From Staphylococcus pseudintermedius (lineage in GTDB: Bacteria > Bacillota > Bacilli > Staphylococcales > Staphylococcaceae): 64,000 nt of DNA. The stretch is taken from assembly GCF_001792775.2 (NCBI RefSeq), contig NZ_MLGE02000003.1, positions 62,001-126,000 on the forward strand, read 5' to 3'. Both the position numbers and the translations under genes were made by a program. The first letter of the stretch is position 1, and each line of letters begins with the position of its first letter. Shown here piece after piece: positions 58,543 to 64,000 of the stretch. Under the pieces are notes generated by a model that saw only the letters and a program-made list of their open reading frames with translations, did no database searches and was not told the DNA's origin.

Positions 58543-59529
58543 TTAAATACGCTCCTTTTCAATGATATATGTCTTAATGAGTCCTGCAGCCCCCACAATA
58601 CCTGCGTCATTACCTAACTCAGCACGTACAATTTCAGTGCCTTGTTGTGAAGGCGTGAATGCAAGATGGTAATATTCTGTTTTGATATTCTCAATTAAAA
58701 TATCGCCTGCATCGGACATACCGCCACCTAAAATAATGTATTTAGGGTTAGTTGTGACACTGATAATGCTTGCAAGATATGCGACGTATTGTGCGACACG
58801 TTCTGTAATGAAAATGCAGAATTGGTCACCTGCTTTAGCTGCATCGAATACTGCTTTAGCTGTGACCTTGTGTTCTTTAATGAGCGGTAAAATTGAAGAC
58901 TTGAAAGTGAGCTTCGGATAGTAGAAATAAACTAAATTCATGACACCTGTCGCAGAAGCTACTGTTTCAATACAGCCTGATTTACCACAATTACATTTGA
59001 AACGTTGATCGTGGTCGACACGGAAATGTCCAAGTTCAGCACCTGAGCCGTTATGACCGTGAACAATTTCACCATTAGCGATAATACCGCCACCTAAACC
59101 AGTCCCTAGCGTAATTGCAACGACATCATCCGCATCTTTACCGGCACCATTATGTTTTTCACCAAGAGCGGCCACATTTGCATCATTATCAACATACACC
59201 GGGAATGACACAAATTGTTGCATTATTTCTGAGACGTTAACGGGTTGTGGCCAATTCAAGTTAACAGCACCATTTACAACACCAGATTCAAATTTAACAG
59301 GGCCTGGTACACCAATACCCATACCCACTACTTCATTCATATCATAGTGGTTGCGTTGCATTTCATGCACAAACGCATCATAAATTTGTTTAAGTAATAC
59401 TTCACCTGTTGGATCTGAGATATCCGTCTCTATAGACCATTTAGATAATTGTGTTAAAGATTTATCAAAAATACCTAATTTACATGTCGTGCCACCAATA
59501 TCTGCAGCTAAAATTAATTGTTTGTTCAT
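58543..59529 (-). CDS. glk: Glucokinase (ROK family)
   Basis: ATP-dependent glucokinase, 328 aa, phosphorylating free glucose. It has the [13 protein letters not shown] phosphate loop (about 10-22), [10 protein letters not shown] with catalytic Asp, [10 protein letters not shown], and the [17 protein letters not shown] zinc signature of ROK proteins (about 174-190). Glucose-6-phosphate can feed zwf. Overlaps yqgQ by 4 bp. Confidence 0.93.
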   Translation of the reverse strand: MNKQLILAADIGGTTCKLGIFDKSLTQLSKWSIETDISDPTGEVLLKQIYDAFVHEMQRNHYDMNEVVGMGIGVPGPVKFESGVVNGAVNLNWPQPVNVSEIMQQFVSFPVYVDNDANVAALGEKHNGAGKDADDVVAITLGTGLGGGIIANGEIVHGHNGSGAELGHFRVDHDQRFKCNCGKSGCIETVASATGVMNLVYFYYPKLTFKSSILPLIKEHKVTAKAVFDAAKAGDQFCIFITERVAQYVAYLASIISVTTNPKYIILGGGMSDAGDILIENIKTEYYHLAFTPSQQGTEIVRAELGNDAGIVGAAGLIKTYIIEKERI

Positions 59530-59729
59530 TCTTTATTCATCCTTCTTTGATTAATTAATAATTTAGATTGGACAAATTCGTCTCTAGTGATTAATTCATG
59601 GCGATATAATGTTTGAATTTCTTGTTCAATCATTTCTAGCATATCACCTTTGTTATCGAAATAAATAATAAAGCCAAATTTTTTTAATAGTTGGAGTACA
59701 TCATAAAACGTATTCAATTGCGTTTGCAT
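59526..59729 (-). CDS. yqgQ: YqgQ family protein (DUF910)
   Basis: 67 aa (70 if the ATG at 59738 is used). Small helical protein of the YqgQ/DUF910 family between rhomboid protease and glucokinase genes, a conserved arrangement. [18 protein letters not shown] (about 7-24) is the family core. No known biochemical role; it may bind a nucleic acid or sugar-kinase partner. Overlaps glk by 4 bp. Confidence 0.82.
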   Translation of the reverse strand: MQTQLNTFYDVLQLLKKFGFIIYFDNKGDMLEMIEQEIQTLYRHELITRDEFVQSKLLINQRRMNKE

Positions 59730-59730
59730 A

Positions 59731-61170
59731 TTAATCATCCAGTTCTTTTTTCAAATTCTGATATTCTTGATTGTTTGGGCTTGCTTTAATGGCTTTCTGG
59801 ATATAAGATTTGGCTTGTTTATCATCTCCTAATGAGCGATTCGCAATGGCCATATGAAAATTTAACGTTGGAGAGTTGGGGAAATATTTCAGACCCCGCT
59901 CCCATTCAGCCATTGCTTCAGCTTTAGAATCCTGTGTAGCAATAATAATACCTGATAAGTAATAAGTCACATCATCTGCATAGCCATTTTGATACGTTTG
60001 TTTAATCATATCTTTCGCTTCGGTATATTGCCCATCATGCATTTCACGTTGAATAATTTGATTATAAATATTTGTATCAGATGTCATAAAGATTTTAATA
60101 CAAATCAGTGTTAGTATCACGATTGAAATACCGAGTAAAATATAAAAATAAAGACGGTTTTGGTTGAAAAAATAACCTGAATAAACGACGAGTACACCGC
60201 CAAGTAGCCCCCCTAAATGCGCAACGACATTCACGTTTTGAATCAGAAGTGTTAAGCTCGCCATGACCACAACAGCGATTACCATTTGCAAAATCACTTT
60301 TTGATCAAAGCGACGACTAATAATCATGAGCGCAATTAAAGCACCCATTAAACCGAAAATCGCACCACTTGCACCTAATGATAAACTCGTTGTGATTAAA
60401 GCAAGTGAAATCAGGTTGCCGATAATACCTGATAATATATACGTCCCTAACATTTTCAGAGGACCGATAAATGCTTCCACAAGTTTGCCAAAGATAAAGA
60501 GTGACAACATGTTTAATAATAAATGTTGAAATTCAATATGTAAAAACATTGATGTAATGAGTCGGTACCATTCCCCATGGACCACATTAAAGTGAGCCAA
60601 TGCACCTAAATTTATAATTTCATAATCGGTTTGATGTGGTGTAAACCACGTAACAATCAACCAAATTAACACATTGATTGCAACAACTGCATATGTAATC
60701 GGTGTAAAACGATACATTGCTTTTTCAACGATGTTTTGGTTAAGGACACGCTTTTGGTACTCTTTTAATGATTTTGAATCTTTTTGACCTAATTTTCGTT
60801 TGATGATGGGATGCGTTGTGGTATTGCGAAGTGCTTTGACATTATGAATACTATGGAATTGCACTTGAAGTGGTTCATGTACGTTAAAGTTCACTGTGTT
60901 AAAAGATTTATCTGTTAACACATAAACATCATAGCGTTTAATATCATATCCTAAAAACTCGGCAATCTGTTTTTGATGTTCTACAATACGATCTTTATCG
61001 AAATCAAGTTCTTGCGTAGTGAACGTCCCCTGCTTAAAAATAACAACATGTTGCCTTTTTTTATGCGCAAGCCAAACTTCATTTTTATCTTTTTCGTAAT
61101 GAACACAGTCATAGTTTAAATAACGCATCCAAAGAAAACTCGTTTGCCATAAATGTTTTTCTTCAAACAT
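59731..61170 (-). CDS. gluP: Rhomboid family intramembrane serine protease with TPR
   Basis: 479 aa, similar to B. subtilis GluP (YqgP). A cytoplasmic N-terminal domain (about 1-150) precedes about six or seven membrane helices (155-345). The catalytic Ser lies in LGASGAIFG (about 268), and the catalytic His in VVAHLGG (about 318). The C-terminal about 100 residues form TPR-like helices. It cleaves membrane proteins in the bilayer. Two or three bases separate it from yqgQ. Confidence 0.9.
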   Translation of the reverse strand: MFEEKHLWQTSFLWMRYLNYDCVHYEKDKNEVWLAHKKRQHVVIFKQGTFTTQELDFDKDRIVEHQKQIAEFLGYDIKRYDVYVLTDKSFNTVNFNVHEPLQVQFHSIHNVKALRNTTTHPIIKRKLGQKDSKSLKEYQKRVLNQNIVEKAMYRFTPITYAVVAINVLIWLIVTWFTPHQTDYEIINLGALAHFNVVHGEWYRLITSMFLHIEFQHLLLNMLSLFIFGKLVEAFIGPLKMLGTYILSGIIGNLISLALITTSLSLGASGAIFGLMGALIALMIISRRFDQKVILQMVIAVVVMASLTLLIQNVNVVAHLGGLLGGVLVVYSGYFFNQNRLYFYILLGISIVILTLICIKIFMTSDTNIYNQIIQREMHDGQYTEAKDMIKQTYQNGYADDVTYYLSGIIIATQDSKAEAMAEWERGLKYFPNSPTLNFHMAIANRSLGDDKQAKSYIQKAIKASPNNQEYQNLKKELDD

Positions 61171-61188
61171 ATGTTACCTCCAGTCTTT

Positions 61189-61728
61189 TTATGTCTTTGC
61201 AATAATAAGTTCTGACACAGGATAGTCATGAGGTTCAATGTCCACTATTTCATTGAGTTGTATATCATAAATGAGACTTAAATTGGTAGGCTCATATTGT
61301 GATAGATAGCGATCAAAATAACCGCCACCATAACCAATACGATAACCGTCTTGATTGAATACAACGCCAGGCACTATGACTAAATCTAAGTCGTTTTGCA
61401 CCGGACTATCATCTTGAATATAGCGAATCCCCTTGTCGTCTGTCGCTAACTGCTCAAATGTTGTGAACTGTTGGAACACCATTACTTTTTTTTCATAATC
61501 TGTTGTAGGCACATAAACAGTTTTGCCTTCGTTGATCGCATGCCGAATAATGGCATCAGTCGTAACTTCATGTGACATTGACAATACTAGGCCGAGTTGT
61601 TTGGCCTGTTGATATTTAGGATGCTGAATGAGTTGTTCGAATAACCAACGATCTGCTGCTTTCTTTTGTTCAGTTTGAAGCATTTTCATTTTTCGTAATG
61701 TCGCTTGTCGCAATGCCTTCTTAGTCAT
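61189..61728 (-). CDS. 5-formyltetrahydrofolate cyclo-ligase
   Basis: ATP-dependent enzyme converting 5-formyl-THF to 5,10-methenyl-THF, 179 aa. The VPGVVFNQDGYRIGYGGGYFDRYL signature (about 126-149) is intact, with basic ATP-binding residues at the N-terminus. The start at 61728 gives MTKKALRQ; an in-frame ATG at 61749 is an alternative. It feeds one-carbon metabolism. Confidence 0.9.
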   Translation of the reverse strand: MTKKALRQATLRKMKMLQTEQKKAADRWLFEQLIQHPKYQQAKQLGLVLSMSHEVTTDAIIRHAINEGKTVYVPTTDYEKKVMVFQQFTTFEQLATDDKGIRYIQDDSPVQNDLDLVIVPGVVFNQDGYRIGYGGGYFDRYLSQYEPTNLSLIYDIQLNEIVDIEPHDYPVSELIIAKT

Positions 61729-61835
61729 TTCATTTTCACACTCCCTCATATCTCAACCTATTATATCGTGCATTGCGCGTTGTGTCATGGAAAGATCGTC
61801 TCAAATTTACGCACAGTGTTTTGAAATAAGAGTAT

Positions 61836-61865
61836 AAAAAATGGCTAGAACGTAATGTCCTAGCC
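61836..61865 (-). terminator. Terminator of rpmG
   Basis: GGCTAG (61843-61848) pairs with CTAGCC (61860-61865); the minus strand runs into TTTTTTATAC. Related to the GGCTGGGA hairpin family. Confidence 0.8.
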
Positions 61866-61879
61866 CAAGATTGAAACAA

Positions 61880-62029
61880 TTATTTTGTTTCGCGGTGTAA
61901 TGTTTGTTTGTTTTCACGTGCACAGAATTTTTTCATTTCAATACGTTCAGGATTAGTACGTTTGTTTTTAGTAGTGATGTAGTTACGATCTCCACAGTCT
62001 GTACATGCTAAAGTAACGTTTACGCGCAT
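61880..62029 (-). CDS. rpmG: 50S ribosomal protein L33
   Basis: 49-codon ribosomal protein L33 gene. The product has the zinc-type CTDC pair near residues 9-12 (L33 types differ in keeping or losing the second pair), then [19 protein letters not shown]. One cysteine follows at about 36 and no second CxxC pair is present, so this looks like a paralogue with an incomplete zinc ribbon. The start follows GAGGAGGGTTAAT. Confidence 0.92.
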   Translation of the reverse strand: MRVNVTLACTDCGDRNYITTKNKRTNPERIEMKKFCARENKQTLHRETK

Positions 62030-62100
62030 ATTAACCCTCCTCATCTATCATTAAAATACGACCTTATTATCATACCATTTTAAATGAAAATTGGGAAGCG

Positions 62101-62751
62101 TTAATTCATATAAGATTCATAACGATCTCCGGTAATAAAATAATATAAATGTTCGGCAATATTGACAACGTGATCACCAATGCGTTCTAAATATCGTGCA
62201 ACAAGATGCGCCTGCCCCGCAACAAACGGATCATTATCGATTAAGTAACTCGTATTAATAATTTGCTTATATAAATCATCAATGTCAATATCTCGTTCTA
62301 TAATTTCTTTCACAAGATCTAAATCATCGTTTTTAGTCGCGTCATATAAATCTTGCAGCATCAACAACGCCAAGGTACCCATTGTTTCAAGCCGTGTCAT
62401 AATATAGTGGTCAGTAATTTGTGCACGCGTTCTAATTTTAGCGATATTTGCAGCATTATCTCCTATACGTTCAAATTCAGATGCGATTTTAAGTGTTGCA
62501 ATCATCATTCTTAAATCTTTCGCAATCGGTTGTTGGCGAGTAATCAGCATCACAACTTTTTCGTTAATATCATATTCCATTTGATTGATTTTTCTATCGC
62601 TTTTCACAATTTGTCGTGCATGTGTAATCTCTTCATCAGATAAGACTTTTATGGATTTTTGAAGCATACTGTACGTGTGCAAGCCTAAAGCACGTAAATC
62701 TTTTAATAAATCATTGAGTTGGTCTTCATAACGTTTTCTAATGACTGTCAT
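62101..62751 (-). CDS. phoU: Phosphate signalling protein PhoU
   Basis: Negative regulator linking the Pst transporter to the PhoR sensor, 216 aa. Two repeats of three-helix PhoU bundles are seen, with the EFERIGDNAANIAKI and LERIGDHVVNIAEHLYY metal-binding motifs (each E-x-x-x-D with N/H). The ATG at 62751 starts right after the pstB stop; a longer frame to 62835 lies inside pstB. Confidence 0.93.
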   Translation of the reverse strand: MTVIRKRYEDQLNDLLKDLRALGLHTYSMLQKSIKVLSDEEITHARQIVKSDRKINQMEYDINEKVVMLITRQQPIAKDLRMMIATLKIASEFERIGDNAANIAKIRTRAQITDHYIMTRLETMGTLALLMLQDLYDATKNDDLDLVKEIIERDIDIDDLYKQIINTSYLIDNDPFVAGQAHLVARYLERIGDHVVNIAEHLYYFITGDRYESYMN

Positions 62752-62752
62752 A

Positions 62753-63595
62753 TTAACCAAAACGTCCTGAAATATAATCTTCTGTTTGCTTATCAGAAGG
62801 GTTTGAAAAAATCTTATCCGTATCATCGTATTCATTCACGTAACCATTTAAGAAAAAGGCCGTTTTGTCAGATACACGTGCCGCTTGTTGCATATTGTGT
62901 GTGACAATAATGATGGAATAATCTTTCTTTAAATCTTGAATCAATTCTTCCACTTTTAACGTCGAAATAGGGTCAAGGGCTGATGTCGGTTCATCCATTA
63001 AAATGACATCCGGCTCAATTGCTAAACACCGTGCAATACATACACGCTGCTGTTGTCCACCAGAAAGGCTATATGCATTTTGGTTCAGACGGTCTTTTAA
63101 TTCATCCCAAATCGCCGCTCCTTTAAGTGATTTTTCAACAATTTCATCTAATATTTTTTTATCTTTAATGCCGTGAATGCGCGGCCCGTAAGTAATGTTG
63201 TCATAAATGGATTTTGGAAATGGATTCGGCTGTTGAAAAACCATCCCAACTTGTGTCCGTAACTTTTCAACCGGATAACGTTTATCGAAAATATTTTGTT
63301 CTCGATAAAAGATTTTGCCTGACGTTTTTACAAAAGGTACAAGTTCTACCATGCGATTCAGTGCTTTCACATAAGTTGATTTACCAGAACCGGATGGCCC
63401 AATAATCGCAGTGACATTCTTTTCGTAAATGTCTAAGTTAATATTTTTTAAAGAATGTTGTTCTCCATACCATAAATCTAAGTTTTGAGTAGAATATACG
63501 ATAGGATGATTTTGTTCTGATTGAAGTTGTGTATGAATTTGTTGCTTTTGATGAACCATTTTAGTTTCTCTTTCTAATGTTTGAATTTCGGTCAT
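62753..63595 (-). CDS. pstB: Phosphate ABC transporter ATP-binding protein PstB
   Basis: ATPase of the high-affinity phosphate importer, 280 aa. Walker [10 protein letters not shown] (about 67-75), Q-loop FQQPNPFP, the LSGGQQQR signature, Walker B ([13 protein letters not shown]) and the switch His in IVTHNM are intact. The first about 30 residues are a charged extension. Next to pstA, from which 17 bp separate it. Confidence 0.94.
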   Translation of the reverse strand: MTEIQTLERETKMVHQKQQIHTQLQSEQNHPIVYSTQNLDLWYGEQHSLKNINLDIYEKNVTAIIGPSGSGKSTYVKALNRMVELVPFVKTSGKIFYREQNIFDKRYPVEKLRTQVGMVFQQPNPFPKSIYDNITYGPRIHGIKDKKILDEIVEKSLKGAAIWDELKDRLNQNAYSLSGGQQQRVCIARCLAIEPDVILMDEPTSALDPISTLKVEELIQDLKKDYSIIIVTHNMQQAARVSDKTAFFLNGYVNEYDDTDKIFSNPSDKQTEDYISGRFG

Positions 63596-63612
63596 GACTA
63601 ACCCTCATTTCA

Positions 63613-64000
63613 TTAATACTTGTTAGAATATTTGTTCCGAATAATGACTGCAATTGTATTTAAAATAAGTAGAATGGCGAGTAATACAATAATAGCAGCT
63701 GATGATAACGCTTGGAAATCAATACCTGGTTTACGTGCCCAATCATATATTTGTAAAGGTAAGGTTTGGAATGAATCTAAAATACTGTTTGGCGTGCGTA
63801 ATAGAATCGTTGGAATGCCAATCGCAACTAATGGTGCTGTTTCTCCAATAGCCCGTGAAATGGCTAAAATAACACCAGTAATAATGCCGGGAATCGCTGC
63901 GGGTAACACGACTTGTTGTATCGTTTGCCACTTATTCGCACCTAACCCATAAGATGCTTCTTTTACTGATTGCGGTACAGAGCGAATGGCTTCTTGGCTA
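63613..64000 (-). CDS. pstA: Phosphate ABC transporter permease PstA, 3' part
   Basis: C-terminal about 129 codons of PstA; the gene continues past the window edge. It includes the EAA loop ([25 protein letters not shown], read in frame to the edge in 63885-63960) that contacts PstB, two or three membrane helices ([38 protein letters not shown]) and a basic tail. Integral membrane subunit of phosphate uptake. Confidence 0.9.
   Translation of the reverse strand, partial: SQEAIRSVPQSVKEASYGLGANKWQTIQQVVLPAAIPGIITGVILAISRAIGETAPLVAIGIPTILLRTPNSILDSFQTLPLQIYDWARKPGIDFQALSSAAIIVLLAILLILNTIAVIIRNKYSNKY

Overview
The window is a 64 kb stretch of a low-GC Gram-positive core chromosome. Gene order and protein sequences identify a Staphylococcus: cmk-ansA-ypdA-ebpS-recQ-fer-ribU-srrBA-rluB-scpBA, then xerD-fur-nudF, proC-rnz-zwf-gnd, the bkd cluster, argR-recN, accBC, efp, gcv, comG, glk and pst-phoU. 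A 1-deoxy-D-xylulose-5-phosphate synthase gene (dxs) beside the farnesyl-diphosphate synthase gene shows a non-mevalonate (MEP) isoprenoid route. Most staphylococci, S. aureus included, use mevalonate. MEP use is known from the S. intermedius / S. pseudintermedius / S. schleiferi group, so the source is probably a member of that group. This assignment is inference from gene content.

Layout. 1-13.1 kb: start of cmk, ansA, bacillithiol-disulfide reductase, elastin-binding protein EbpS, YpbB-RecQ, ferredoxin, riboflavin transporter RibU behind an FMN riboswitch, the oxygen-responsive SrrAB two-component system, RluB and condensin partners ScpAB. 13.1-26.1 kb: XerD, Fur (GTG start, PerR-type box upstream), ADP-ribose pyrophosphatase, aldo/keto reductase, SDR, ProC, RNase Z, the two pentose-phosphate dehydrogenases (zwf, gnd) flanking an AraC-type regulator and a broken MFS efflux gene, an M20 peptidase and the 33-codon Prli42 miniprotein gene. 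26.1-37.2 kb: an aromatic-acid-exporter-like membrane protein, bacilliredoxin, the branched-chain 2-oxoacid dehydrogenase operon (buk-lpd-E1alpha-E1beta-E2), an unusual 573-bp non-coding gap, then ptb attached to argR-recN. 37.4-46.4 kb: accB-accC-yqhY-nusB-xseA-xseB-ispA-dxs as one convergent block, then pepQ-efp. 46.5-53.3 kb: a coiled-coil lipoprotein, octanoyltransferase LipM, a degenerate rhodanese, and the glycine-cleavage operon gcvT-gcvPA-gcvPB under a glycine riboswitch. 53.3-57.5 kb: aroK directly behind a complete comGA-GG competence pseudopilus operon. 57.5-64 kb: YqgX, thiamine-binding protein, glucokinase, YqgQ, rhomboid protease, 5-formyl-THF cyclo-ligase, rpmG, then phoU, pstB and part of pstA.

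Functional links: LipM supplies lipoyl groups to the glycine-cleavage H protein and the Bkd E2 subunit, while Lpd serves the dehydrogenase complex. Ptb and Buk turn the branched acyl-CoAs made by Bkd into acids and ATP. Zwf and Gnd form the oxidative pentose-phosphate branch. AccBC feeds fatty-acid synthesis. No tRNA, rRNA, CRISPR, prophage or intact insertion sequence was seen. I found no convincing new defence or mobile system. The most interesting items are regulatory (two riboswitches, a PerR box), small or mis-startable genes (Prli42, ComGE), one decayed transporter, and the structured ptb-buk gap.
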